From contig CAKUHV010000024.1 of assembly GCA_934659445.1 (NCBI GenBank), positions 1 to 19,429 of the forward strand: 19,429 bases of DNA. Reading direction: 5' to 3'. This document shows positions 1 to 7,876 of the stretch, in pieces. Below the pieces are notes generated by a model that ran no database searches, was not told the origin of the DNA, and was given only the letters and a program-made list of their open reading frames with translations. The translations under genes were made by a program, and so were the position numbers. The DNA comes from an uncultured Oscillospiraceae bacterium (GTDB lineage Bacteria; Bacillota; Clostridia; Oscillospirales; Oscillospiraceae). The stretch's first letter is position 1. Every line of letters starts with the position of its first letter.

Positions 1-599
1 GAGCCCTCGCCGCAGTCGAACTCGTAGAGGTTGCCGATGCCCTCGATGTAGGCGGACTGATAGACCGGCGTTTCGGAGAACTCCATGTGTATTTTGTTCT
101 CGCGGCACACCCGCTTGAGCACGTCAAACACGCTCTCACCCTCGGCAAATTCCACTGCGGTCGGAGCCAGCAGAACGCCGTCCGCAGGAACAAGGTCCGT
201 TTTCTCCGCGTCAAGCTGGTCGATATTTTCCAGGATCGCCGCGCAGGAGATGGAGACCGTACACGTCGGCGCGGCGTTCTCCGGCGGCGGGTCGTCTGGG
301 CCGTTAGAAGTCCGGTCGTCTTCCCCGTCGCCGCTGCCATCCGCCTCCGACGCGCCGGGGGCGCCGTCTTCCTGCGCGTCGGCTTCCTCTGTCCCCTGTT
401 CTCCAGCGGGCTGCGGCGCGGGGGGCGCGGAGACGTCCCCGGGCTGCTCCTGCGCCCAGCTCCCGCCGGACGTCTGAACGGAGGACAGGTCGCTGGCGGT
501 GGGGGGCGCTTCCCCGCCGCTGCCGGCGGGGCTGGCCGCGCAGCCCCCGGCAAACAGCAGCGACAGCGCAATGGCCGCCGCCATCAGCTTCTTTTTCAT
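1..599 (-). CDS. DUF4430 (transcobalamin C-terminal-like) lipoprotein, 3' end beyond window
   Basis: The frame is open from ATG at 599 to the window edge (199 codons seen). It starts 15 nt after the stop of the upstream barrel gene, with AAGGAGG six bases before the ATG, so the two are probably translated together. Residues 1-19 form a lipoprotein signal ending FAGGC, a relaxed lipobox with Cys20 as the likely lipidated residue. Residues 21-110 are a low-complexity Pro/Gly/Asp/Glu linker. From about 111 a DUF4430-type domain begins (CTVSIS, then GESVFDVLKRVC, then YIEGIGNLYEFDCG). That family resembles the C-terminal beta domain of transcobalamin and intrinsic factor, and the same domain is in the SLH protein encoded at 1713-4649. 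By inference it is a membrane-tethered cobalamin-binding or hand-over component. The missing end should carry the GW-Y-VNG motif. No catalytic role is expected. Confidence 0.85.
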   Translation of the reverse strand, partial: MKKKLMAAAIALSLLFAGGCAASPAGSGGEAPPTASDLSSVQTSGGSWAQEQPGDVSAPPAPQPAGEQGTEEADAQEDGAPGASEADGSGDGEDDRTSNGPDDPPPENAAPTCTVSISCAAILENIDQLDAEKTDLVPADGVLLAPTAVEFAEGESVFDVLKRVCRENKIHMEFSETPVYQSAYIEGIGNLYEFDCGEG

Positions 600-614
600 C
601 GCCGTCCTCCTTCC

Positions 615-1631
615 TCAGCGGCCCGTCCGCGCCGCCAATACGGCGGTCAGCACCGCCGTCCACACTGCCGCCAGGGGCACGGATCTCCCCGCTGCCGCGC
701 GCTCGCTCTCCCTCAGCCGGGCCAGAGCGCACAGGGCCTGCTCCGTGGCCATCTGGTTGCTGCCGCCGCCCTTCACATGGGCAAAGCCGCCGTCCTCCTG
801 CTGATAGGACAGCAGGACGTCCAGCACGGTATTCCCGTTTTTCACAAAACGCTCGTCCGTCGCGGGCAGACCCAGGGCGCACAGGGCGGACACCACCTGG
901 GCGCAGCTTTCGGAATTGGCCGTGCCCCACGAGGAAAAGCCGCCGTCGCCGTCCTGCTGGGCGGACAGCCAGTCCAACGCCCGGTCCACCGCAGTCTGCA
1001 CCTTCTCCTGTTGGCGATAACGGGCCAAGGCGGTCAGCGCCATAGCGGTCAGGTCGGTGTCCCCGCTCCCGGACAGGCTCCAGGCCCCGTTTTCCAGCTG
1101 CCGGGACAGGATGCAGTCCACATACATCTGCCGGGTGGCCTGAGTCTTGGCCGCGGCATTAACGGGGACCGGATAATCCCCGCTGTCCAGCGCGATCAGA
1201 GCCCAGACAGGGCCGTTGATCCCCTGCCAGACGGTCTTTTCGTAATCCCCAAGGGGCTTTGTCAGGTCATAGCCCGCCACGCCCCTGGCGTCCCTTCCCA
1301 GGGCCGTGACCGCCAGGATCACCCGGCTGTACTCCGTGTACTTCCGGGCGTGGAGCACGCCGTCCTTCTCTTTCACATACTGCTCCACCCGGGCATAGTA
1401 GCCGTCAAAATACCCCGCCGGGACCGCCGCGCCGCCCTCCGCCAGCCCGAGCACGGCCCACTCGCCGCCGATGCTGCCCACCTGGGGCGCGGACACCGCC
1501 GCCGTTACATAGGCCGCCGTCTTTTCATAGCTCTGCTCCGCCCCGGTATCGGCCGCCCGGGCGGGGACGCACAGGCCAACGGCCAGAGAAAGGGCCATCG
1601 CCAGCCCCAGGATACGCCGCTTCAGCTGCAT
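615..1631 (-). CDS. Secreted transcobalamin-like alpha-barrel (prenyltransferase-fold repeat) protein with C-terminal membrane anchor
   Basis: 338 aa from the ATG at 1631. An in-frame ATG 18 bp upstream (1649) is less likely because GGGGGAG sits 6 nt before the inner ATG. Residues 1-26 are a signal peptide ending ARA. Residues about 35-310 are alpha-hairpin repeats of the terpene-cyclase/prenyltransferase-like alpha-barrel fold, the fold of the N-terminal domain of transcobalamin and intrinsic factor. Visible repeat motifs are NGPVWALIALDSG, DTDLTAMALTALA, WLSAQQDGDGGF and ATEQALCALARL. Residues about 318-334 are a hydrophobic segment followed by RTGR, a tail anchor with no LPXTG motif. It resembles residues 480-635 of the SLH protein encoded at 1713-4649 (shared WLSAQQ, RF-KN and ATEQ blocks), so the two barrels are paralogous. 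It lies in the cobalamin-riboswitch operon. A cobalamin-binding role is inferred; enzyme activity is unlikely. Confidence 0.85.
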   Translation of the reverse strand: MQLKRRILGLAMALSLAVGLCVPARAADTGAEQSYEKTAAYVTAAVSAPQVGSIGGEWAVLGLAEGGAAVPAGYFDGYYARVEQYVKEKDGVLHARKYTEYSRVILAVTALGRDARGVAGYDLTKPLGDYEKTVWQGINGPVWALIALDSGDYPVPVNAAAKTQATRQMYVDCILSRQLENGAWSLSGSGDTDLTAMALTALARYRQQEKVQTAVDRALDWLSAQQDGDGGFSSWGTANSESCAQVVSALCALGLPATDERFVKNGNTVLDVLLSYQQEDGGFAHVKGGGSNQMATEQALCALARLRESERAAAGRSVPLAAVWTAVLTAVLAARTGR

Positions 1632-1658
1632 AACAGACTCCCCCTGCATAGCCCCGCG

Positions 1659-1682
1659 CCCGCCGCCCCAAGGGGCGGCGGG
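1659..1682 (-). other. GC-rich hairpin between operon genes
   Basis: An 11-bp perfect stem (CCCGCCGCCCC / GGGGCGGCGGG) with a 2-nt loop lies between the SLH gene stop and the barrel gene start. No T-run follows on the minus strand, so it is more likely a processing or mRNA-stability element, or a weak attenuator, than a full terminator. Confidence 0.5.
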
Positions 1683-1712
1683 ACGCAGGCGTCATCGCAT
1701 CATCATATGGGT

Positions 1713-4649
1713 TTATTTCTCGTTCCGTTGGCAGAACTGCATCAGCATGACTGCCATCTGCCCCCGGGTGGTGCTCATCCCCGGGGACAGGGTGTCCGCC
1801 CCGGTACCGCTCAGGATCCCCTTCATCACGCACCAGTGCATGGCCTCATCCGCCCAAGCGCTGATCTGCTGCGCGTCGGAGTAGTCCAGCAGGAAATACC
1901 AGCTGCCGGTAAAGCCCTCGCCCAGACTCTGGGCGTAGCGGTACAGGATGGCCGCGAACTGCTCCCGGGTCACGGCGTCGTCGGGGCCGAAGCTCCCGTC
2001 GGCATAGCCGCTGACGATGCCCTTGTCCTCCGCCCAGGCCACCGCCCCGGCGTACCAGGCATTTTCGTCCGTGTCGCTGTATGCGGCACTCTTTTCGCTG
2101 TCCGGGCAGCCGGCCAGCTGCCACAGAATGGTCACCAGCTGGGCCCGGGTGGTGGTGGACTCGGGGGAGAAGGTCTTCTCATCCATACCGGTCATCAGAC
2201 CCTTTTCCCACACATACCGTACCGCCGCGCAGAACCAGGAGGTATCCACTACGTCGGTGAAGGGCAGGGCGGCGGGGGGGTTCTCCTCCGGCTTTCCCAT
2301 ATTTCCGGCGTCAGGGTCTTTCGTCCAGTCCTCCGTATAATAAAGCAGGACCTGAGAATTGGAGGTCAGCGTATATTCCCCTACGGACTCCTCGGGCAGT
2401 ACGCCGTTCACTTTATACAGCCAGCCAGAATTTTTGCCCATGGTGTACTCACCCAGAGTCACGCCATCAGGGGTCGTGACAGACCTGATGTAATCCCGAC
2501 TTCCTTCTATAGTATATCCGTTCTCTGTCAGCGCCTTCGTCAGCACATCATAAACGCTGGAGCCAGATTTCACGCTGACCGTCTCCCGCAGCCAACGGCC
2601 GGAATTTCCATTTACCGTTACCGTCACTGTGACCGTTTTATTCTTGTTGCCGGAGGAAGAATGAGACGGCTTTACCGTGGCCGTGATAGCAGGATCAGCA
2701 GGCGCTTCCGCCCCCGCTTCGGCTTCCAGATAGATGTTATAGGCGCCCTTCTTCTCCGCAAAGCGGGCATAGCTGACCAGAGCACGGAACCCCTGTTCGG
2801 TGGCCAGACCATTTTTTGTCACATTGCCCTTATAGCCAAACCCATCATTGGCGGCCAGCGCAAAGCTCATCAGCCCTTCCATGGCGCTGTGGCTGTTCTT
2901 AATAAAACGGGTATCCCGGTGTGCATCAATGCCCAAGGCGGACAGGGCGACCACCACCATGGCAGAGCTGTTGGCATTTTCAGTGCCGTAGTAGGCAAAT
3001 GCGCCGCTGTCTTTCTGCTGCGCAGACAGCCAACTGATCCCCTTCTCTACGGCGGCATCCAAGTCGCTGTCGCCCTTGCCGTAATAACCTGCCAAGGCGG
3101 TCAGGACGGGTGCAACCTCATCCACACCTGCATAGTTGGTGTCCAGAGCATTCAAATAGGACACCAGTTGTCCCTTCATCCCCTCCCGGGTATTGGTGAA
3201 GGTATCGTCTTCCTCAACCTTCGCTGCATCATAAGCTAACAGGATATATGGGATACTGTAAATAGCACTGCTGCCGCTCAGGTCAATGCCTTTCAGAGTG
3301 TCGGAAGACACTTCGCCGCCCAGCGCCCGGTCCGCCAAAAAGGCAGCCACGGCGCTGGAATAACCATAATCCTCACCCTTGATATTTTTTCCGTAGCCCG
3401 CCATATCCAATACGGTCCAGGCATCAGTGGAACTGGTATAGGTCCCGGCAATCCCATCCATCAGGGCCTTAAAGTCCACCACAGAAGTTTTATCGCTGTT
3501 GACCCCTTCAGCCTTCACAGTCAGGCGGAACTCCACCGTATCAGTAACGGCATCACCGCCCTCCGGCTTATAGGTTAAGGTCGCGGTCAGCGTCACCTGG
3601 GCATCCTGCGCTGCGGGGCGGTCTACATAGGCGCTCCAAGGTCCATAATAGTTGCTGACACTCAGTGCCGCGCTGTCACTTTCCCAAGAGACAGAAACCG
3701 TCTTGTCTCCCACCTGCAAAGCAGGCGGAATATTCGGCGCTGCTGTCACTTCATTCTGATTCTGGCTGCTCATGGATGTCCAGGTCAGTTGTGCCTTGGC
3801 GTCATCCAGAATACGCTGATTCTCGTATGCGGCATAGTCCTCTTCGGAGAGGACTGTGACGATGCAGAGAGGGGGGACTATAGAGTAACTATACATTCCT
3901 CCATTTCCGTCGGATGCTGAGTAATTCCCTGTAGCAGGGGCTGTCACATAGTAAACTCCAGGTTTAGTAATGGAAAATTTAACTCCATTCTTATCTGTAA
4001 AAACATTTGGCAGATAAAAAGTCTCGCCGAATTTTTCTCCTCTAAAATAAGATGACTTTTCATATACTCCGGTCTCAAGGTTGACGATGCCGATATAAGC
4101 TCCAACTACTGGCTCTGTTACTATATTATAATTGGCTCCGTACCCAGTTCCGTTTAGCTTCAGCTGGAATTGATCATTCACTTTGACCGTTTTTTCGTTT
4201 ACATCAAAAAATGCATAACGATCAGAATAAGCATCTGTATCAATGCCAATAAACGCCGTAATCGAATCTCCGTTCGTTACTTCTTCACTGATAACTATAT
4301 CTGTTGATGCATTATTCTTATAAAATCCTGTGTAATCTGCAACTTTGTTCCAAAGTGCTGTCACCCAGCCGCTCTCTGTAACCGCATATCCGTCCCTACC
4401 GTTCGGGCAATATGCTTCATGCGCAGCTTTCAATGCCTCATCCAGTGTATATTTACCATCGTTATTTGAATCGGAGACTGCGACTGTCCGTTGGAGCATG
4501 GGCTTTCCCTCTTTATCTTTAGCCAACTGTCCCATCTCATATACTGTCATCAATATGGTCTCCGTCTCCCCCACCGCCCGGGTCGTGGCAGGCAGTAGGC
4601 CGATGACCATCACAAAGGCCATCAGCAGGGATAGTGCGCGCTTTTTCAT
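1713..4649 (-). CDS. S-layer-anchored transcobalamin-like protein (alpha-barrel + DUF4430 + 3 SLH)
   Basis: 978 aa with a ribosome binding site (AAAGGAG) just upstream. Residues 1-25 are a signal peptide. Residues 26-275 are an unassigned N-terminal region coded by visibly AT-richer DNA than the rest. About 280-385 is a beta-rich Ig-like segment. About 392-640 is an alpha-barrel of the prenyltransferase/transcobalamin type (WLSAQQ at about 540, then a GTENANSSA block, RFIKN and ATEQGF). About 671-776 is a DUF4430 domain (GSSVYDVLTKAL, SGWLYKVNGVLP, then a final YY strand). Residues 794-978 are three S-layer homology repeats with TRAQ, TREQ and TRGQ signatures. The barrel followed by a beta domain is the order found in animal transcobalamin and intrinsic factor. 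It is the first gene after the cobalamin riboswitch. By inference it captures corrinoids at the cell surface. The domain calls are firm; the ligand is inferred. Confidence 0.9.
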   Translation of the reverse strand: MKKRALSLLMAFVMVIGLLPATTRAVGETETILMTVYEMGQLAKDKEGKPMLQRTVAVSDSNNDGKYTLDEALKAAHEAYCPNGRDGYAVTESGWVTALWNKVADYTGFYKNNASTDIVISEEVTNGDSITAFIGIDTDAYSDRYAFFDVNEKTVKVNDQFQLKLNGTGYGANYNIVTEPVVGAYIGIVNLETGVYEKSSYFRGEKFGETFYLPNVFTDKNGVKFSITKPGVYYVTAPATGNYSASDGNGGMYSYSIVPPLCIVTVLSEEDYAAYENQRILDDAKAQLTWTSMSSQNQNEVTAAPNIPPALQVGDKTVSVSWESDSAALSVSNYYGPWSAYVDRPAAQDAQVTLTATLTYKPEGGDAVTDTVEFRLTVKAEGVNSDKTSVVDFKALMDGIAGTYTSSTDAWTVLDMAGYGKNIKGEDYGYSSAVAAFLADRALGGEVSSDTLKGIDLSGSSAIYSIPYILLAYDAAKVEEDDTFTNTREGMKGQLVSYLNALDTNYAGVDEVAPVLTALAGYYGKGDSDLDAAVEKGISWLSAQQKDSGAFAYYGTENANSSAMVVVALSALGIDAHRDTRFIKNSHSAMEGLMSFALAANDGFGYKGNVTKNGLATEQGFRALVSYARFAEKKGAYNIYLEAEAGAEAPADPAITATVKPSHSSSGNKNKTVTVTVTVNGNSGRWLRETVSVKSGSSVYDVLTKALTENGYTIEGSRDYIRSVTTPDGVTLGEYTMGKNSGWLYKVNGVLPEESVGEYTLTSNSQVLLYYTEDWTKDPDAGNMGKPEENPPAALPFTDVVDTSWFCAAVRYVWEKGLMTGMDEKTFSPESTTTRAQLVTILWQLAGCPDSEKSAAYSDTDENAWYAGAVAWAEDKGIVSGYADGSFGPDDAVTREQFAAILYRYAQSLGEGFTGSWYFLLDYSDAQQISAWADEAMHWCVMKGILSGTGADTLSPGMSTTRGQMAVMLMQFCQRNEK

Positions 4650-4672
4650 CTGTTTTCTCCTTTCTTTCTCCG

Positions 4673-4714
4673 AAAAAAAGTGCCTGTACCCGCCCGCTCA
4701 CGCGGGCCGTACAG
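4673..4714 (-). terminator. Riboswitch-controlled intrinsic terminator (expression platform)
   Basis: On the minus strand, CTGTAC and a following GC-rich arm pair around a GTGA loop with GCGGG...GTACAG (a small internal loop interrupts the stem), then GCAC and seven T. It ends just before the ribosome binding site of the SLH gene. The 5' arm (4704-4716) can instead pair with GGGCCGTCAGAC at 4742-4753 with one bulged base, which would form an antiterminator. Confidence 0.85.
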
Positions 4715-4770
4715 ACACAGAAAGGGCGCAGTGCTCCCCCGGTCTGACGGCCCCCGGCCCGGGCAGGGGC

Positions 4771-4886
4771 TATCAAAAGCAGTCTGGGCATTCTGACTTA
4801 TCTCCTCAAGGGAGCTTCACAGTGACCCGCTCGCGGGGCTTTTCACCCCATTCCCCCAGTTCCGGTCTCCCGGTCCTGCTTTGATA
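4771..4886 (-). promoter_or_regulatory. Cobalamin riboswitch aptamer, compact form
   Basis: Read on the minus strand, it opens with TATCAAAGCAG and closes with CTGCTTTTGATA, which pair as the outer stem with one bulge. Between them are hallmarks of the cobalamin (B12-box) aptamer: GGGAATGGGGTGAAAAGCCCC, then GCGGGTCACTGTGA, then AAGTCAGAATGCC. At about 116 nt it lacks the large peripheral domain of classic AdoCbl riboswitches, suggesting a class-II-like compact aptamer. It is followed by antiterminator and terminator arms, and binding is expected to turn the downstream surface operon off. The family call rests on motif recognition, not a covariance search. Confidence 0.88.
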
Positions 4887-4918
4887 CAATGTTGATCGCG
4901 CTTCTGTCCCGCAGGGGC

Positions 4919-5009
4919 GGAAGCACGAAAAAGCGAAGCACCTCTGCGGAGAATCAAGCGCCCCGCCGCCGGAGACGGCGGGCTTCTCCCTTTTCATGGG
5001 CGTGCTTCC
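4919..5009 (-). other. Structured leader RNA upstream of the cobalamin aptamer
   Basis: On the minus strand three nested stems are visible: GGAAGCACG (5001-5009) with CGTGCTTCC (4919-4927), GGAGAA (4984-4989) with TTCTCC (4948-4953), and CCGCCG/CGGCGG (4966-4981) around a TCTC loop. A second GTGCTTC copy (4935-4941), followed by GC and five T, could compete for the same GAAGCAC arm. I recognise no named RNA family. It belongs to the 481-bp stretch 4650-5130 without a gene, which otherwise holds the riboswitch platform and a terminator. Confidence 0.4.
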
Positions 5010-5014
5010 CGATA

Positions 5015-5044
5015 AGAATACCACAACCGCCCGGGTGATTGCAA
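5015..5044 (-). promoter_or_regulatory. Candidate promoter of the cobalamin-regulated operon
   Basis: TTGCAA (5039-5044) and TATTCT (5015-5020) are 18 bp apart on the minus strand, each matching 4 of 6 consensus bases. The position is right for a leader that includes both the structured RNA and the riboswitch. The match is modest. Confidence 0.35.
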
Positions 5045-5083
5045 GGGTCGCCATGCCCTAAGCAAAGCCTTTTCGCCCAGTTC

Positions 5084-5119
5084 AAGCGCCCCGGAAAGCA
5101 TTCGCTTTCCGGGGCGCTT
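5084..5119 (-). terminator. Strong hairpin after the 907-aa SLH gene
   Basis: A perfect 16-bp stem (AAGCGCCCCGGAAAGC and its complement) with a 4-nt loop lies 12 nt after the SLH gene stop. No clear T-run follows on either strand, so it may be a hairpin barrier or a Rho-independent terminator of non-canonical form. Confidence 0.65.
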
Positions 5120-5130
5120 CTGATCCGCGT

Positions 5131-7854
5131 TTACTTGTTGTAAGCCTTGAACAGGAAGGTGACGATCTGGGCGCGGGTGCAGTCGTCGCCGGAGCCGAAC
5201 CGGCCGCCGCCGATGCCCGCAGTCACGCCGTTCTGAACGGCCCACGCTACGGCGGAGGCGAACCAGTCGCTGTCCGCCACGTCCGCAAAGTCCGCCTTGC
5301 CCTCGGCTGCGGCATTCATGGCCTTGAACAGGAAGGTCACCGCCTGGGCCCGGGTACAGGTGTCCTCGGGGCCGAAGGTGGCAGCGGAGGTGCCGCTGGT
5401 CACGCCCTCGCTCAGCGCCCAGCGCACCGCCTCGGCGTAATACGCGCCCTCGTCAACGTCCGCCAGATCCATGGCGTAGTTCACCACCGGGGAGCCGGCG
5501 GCGCGCCACAGGAAGGTGACGATCTGCGCCCGGGTGCAGGGGTCGCCGGAGCCGAACAGATCGTTGCCGATACCGCTGGTGATGCCCTTCTCCACGGCCC
5601 ACTTCACGGCTTCATAGTAGTAGGCATCGTTGGGCACATCGTAGAAGAAATTCAGGACGGTGTTGTCCTCCATGAAGGTAGCCTTCACGGTGACTTCGCC
5701 GCGGGGCATGGTGAAGGTGTACTTGCCGTCGCCCTTGTCGGTCAACTCCAGCTCATTGCCGTCCTTGTCGGTGACGGTGAGGGAGTCCAGCATGAAGCCG
5801 TCCTCGGGCTTGACGGTGATGGTCACGGTGCTGCCCTTCTTCGCGTTCTTCACGTCGGCGGATACGCTGCCGTTCTCCGTCTGCTCCGCGGTGACGGAGT
5901 AGCGGGGGGAGGAAGATCTGTTGGACCGCCAGTTGACGGTCACGGTCACATCCCCTTCAGGCATTGCAAAGTGGATGCTCCTCTGTTCACTCTCTTCGCC
6001 CTCTGCGTCCCATCTCAGAGCATCCTCATTGATCCCCTCCAGCGTCAGGCCGCGCAGGGTATAGCCCTCCCGCTTGCCGATCTGGAGACCGACCGGATCC
6101 CCAGCGGCGTACTTTGCGGTAAAGGTCTCGCCGGGGGTGATCCCCATAACTCCGCCGTAAAGGCCATAGGCGGTGACGGTGTGCGCCAACGCCCACTTGG
6201 CGTAAAAGATCTTGTCGCCCTCGTCGGTGCGGGTGATCTCAGTCACCGGGGAGCCGGAACAGTCCTCAGCTTCATACCAGCCCCTGAAAAGGTAGCCCTC
6301 CCGGGTGATGTCGGCATCTGTGGGCAGCTTTGCGCCCGTGCCTCTGGTATAGACGGTCACGTTTTTCCCGTCGGCGATCGTGCCCTCGTTGGGGTTCAGA
6401 GTCACCGTGTATGTGGGCTCCGTCACCGTGACGGTGCAGCTGGCGGAGGGCCTCTCGCCGCCTTCAGCCGCGACCGCAGCCGTAGCCGTGATCGTCGCTT
6501 CGCCGGCGCCCACGGCGGTGACGGTGCCGTTCTCGTCCACCTTTGCCACAGTCTCATCACTGGAGGTCCACGTCACGCTCTGGGACGCCTCAGCCGGTTG
6601 GACTGCTGCGGTGAGCGTTTCGCTGCTGCCCGTGACCACCAGTTCAAGGCTGTCTTTGTCCAGCGTCACGCCGGTGGTGGGGATGTCCGCATAGTTGGCG
6701 GTGAAATAAAGGTTGCGATCACCGGCGGCAGGCTTGATGTTCTCCGGGTCCGGAATTTTGATCTCGGCATTGGCAGAGGCGGCACTGGTGCCGTTCAGGA
6801 ATTCCAGGGATATATCGTTACCGCTTTTGTCTACGCATTCCCACGTCCAGTGTGTAAACCGCTTTCCTTTCTCTGGCGTCTTTGCGGAGATGGTGATCAC
6901 ATCATCCATTATGAATTTACTGGGGGGGGATATATTAGCATTATTGAGTCTCGGGAACCCCAGCGTACCGGAGCTATTTCTAAACAACACCCAGACGTAT
7001 GGCCCTGTGCGGTAGATCGTGATTGCTTCGCCGGTATCCGTAGTGCCCGTATTCTCGGCACAGGGTGTTGTATGGTGCCTATGCAGGTAATTAGCGTCTG
7101 TATTCCATTTGACCGTCATTTCCTTTACACGACGCAGATAGGTATATACATTCCCGTTTCCCAGCCGGATCGCGGAGCCGCCGGTGTTGCTGGCATCGAT
7201 CATGATCTCACCGCTGGTGTCGATGGTCAGGTTTCCCATAATGGGCACCAGACAAAAGCTGTTCTGCGTTTGCTCGACCCCGCTCCGCAGGGTCACGTTT
7301 GTGTTGTCCTGAATGGTAACGGAGCAGTTACCCGTACCGCCGCCTTTCAGCGCACAGATCCCTCTCTCAGTCGTCTCCGATACAACATTGGCGCTGCCGC
7401 CGATGATGAAATTGACCCTTTTGACAATGTCAATGCCGTTGACCCTCAAGCGCGCACCTGAATCGCCTGTAACAGTGAACGTCATGTAGTTGCCGGGGCT
7501 GTCGAGACTGGACTGATCCTCGGAGGTCACTGTCAGCCCGTAGCCGGAGCCGCTGTTTTTGATCGTATTATTGCCCACCAGCTTCAGGGTGAAGCTCTTG
7601 TTTTTGTCTCCCACCACCTCGATCCTGCCGCCGTTGTAATTATTCAGCGTCAGGGTGGTGCTGGCGGCGTCATAGCTCCAGCCGTTGCCACTATTGTTTG
7701 TACTGATGCTCAGGTTTTCGTTGCCGCCGATGGCGGTGATCCTCGGCGTTGCCGCCGCCGGCGCCGCCAGCGCCGCCGCGGGCAGCAGGGTCAGGCACAG
7801 CAGCAGGGCAAGGCACATGCTCAGGCCCCGCCGCAAGACTCGGTTTTTCTTCAT
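5131..7854 (-). CDS. Multidomain SLH-anchored surface protein (beta-helix-like, Ig-like, InlB-type repeats)
   Basis: 907 aa. Start ATG at 7854 with AAAGGAGGAA upstream, 22 nt after the DUF2442 gene. Residues 1-30 are a signal peptide (ending ALAAP). About 35-260 are short Asn/Gly-rich beta strands (TLTLNNYNGG, TLKLVGNNTI) suggesting a beta-solenoid or carbohydrate-binding-like region. About 390-480 is a BIG2-type Ig domain (TGVTLDKDSLELVV, VTWTSSDETVAKVDENG). Next is an InlB B-repeat (REGYLFRGWYEAEDCSG, IFYAKWA), then two further beta repeats. Residues 735-907 are three SLH repeats with CTRAQ signatures that should bind secondary cell-wall polymer. No catalytic motif is seen. It is probably a structural or adhesive S-layer-associated protein. 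It is not obviously part of the B12 operon, since a strong hairpin separates them. Confidence 0.88.
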   Translation of the reverse strand: MKKNRVLRRGLSMCLALLLCLTLLPAAALAAPAAATPRITAIGGNENLSISTNNSGNGWSYDAASTTLTLNNYNGGRIEVVGDKNKSFTLKLVGNNTIKNSGSGYGLTVTSEDQSSLDSPGNYMTFTVTGDSGARLRVNGIDIVKRVNFIIGGSANVVSETTERGICALKGGGTGNCSVTIQDNTNVTLRSGVEQTQNSFCLVPIMGNLTIDTSGEIMIDASNTGGSAIRLGNGNVYTYLRRVKEMTVKWNTDANYLHRHHTTPCAENTGTTDTGEAITIYRTGPYVWVLFRNSSGTLGFPRLNNANISPPSKFIMDDVITISAKTPEKGKRFTHWTWECVDKSGNDISLEFLNGTSAASANAEIKIPDPENIKPAAGDRNLYFTANYADIPTTGVTLDKDSLELVVTGSSETLTAAVQPAEASQSVTWTSSDETVAKVDENGTVTAVGAGEATITATAAVAAEGGERPSASCTVTVTEPTYTVTLNPNEGTIADGKNVTVYTRGTGAKLPTDADITREGYLFRGWYEAEDCSGSPVTEITRTDEGDKIFYAKWALAHTVTAYGLYGGVMGITPGETFTAKYAAGDPVGLQIGKREGYTLRGLTLEGINEDALRWDAEGEESEQRSIHFAMPEGDVTVTVNWRSNRSSSPRYSVTAEQTENGSVSADVKNAKKGSTVTITVKPEDGFMLDSLTVTDKDGNELELTDKGDGKYTFTMPRGEVTVKATFMEDNTVLNFFYDVPNDAYYYEAVKWAVEKGITSGIGNDLFGSGDPCTRAQIVTFLWRAAGSPVVNYAMDLADVDEGAYYAEAVRWALSEGVTSGTSAATFGPEDTCTRAQAVTFLFKAMNAAAEGKADFADVADSDWFASAVAWAVQNGVTAGIGGGRFGSGDDCTRAQIVTFLFKAYNK

Positions 7855-7876
7855 GGGTGTTCCTCCTTTTCCTGTG

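Noticed and set aside
87..3239. 1050-codon plus-strand open frame opposite the B12 operon
   Set aside because: It is antisense to genes with signal peptides and known domains, has Arg/Pro/Gly-rich low-complexity content, and shows no ribosome binding site or domain; GC-rich DNA keeps such frames open.
4806..5054. 82-codon minus-strand frame in the leader region
   Set aside because: It overlaps the structured leader and cobalamin aptamer, and the product resembles nothing known.
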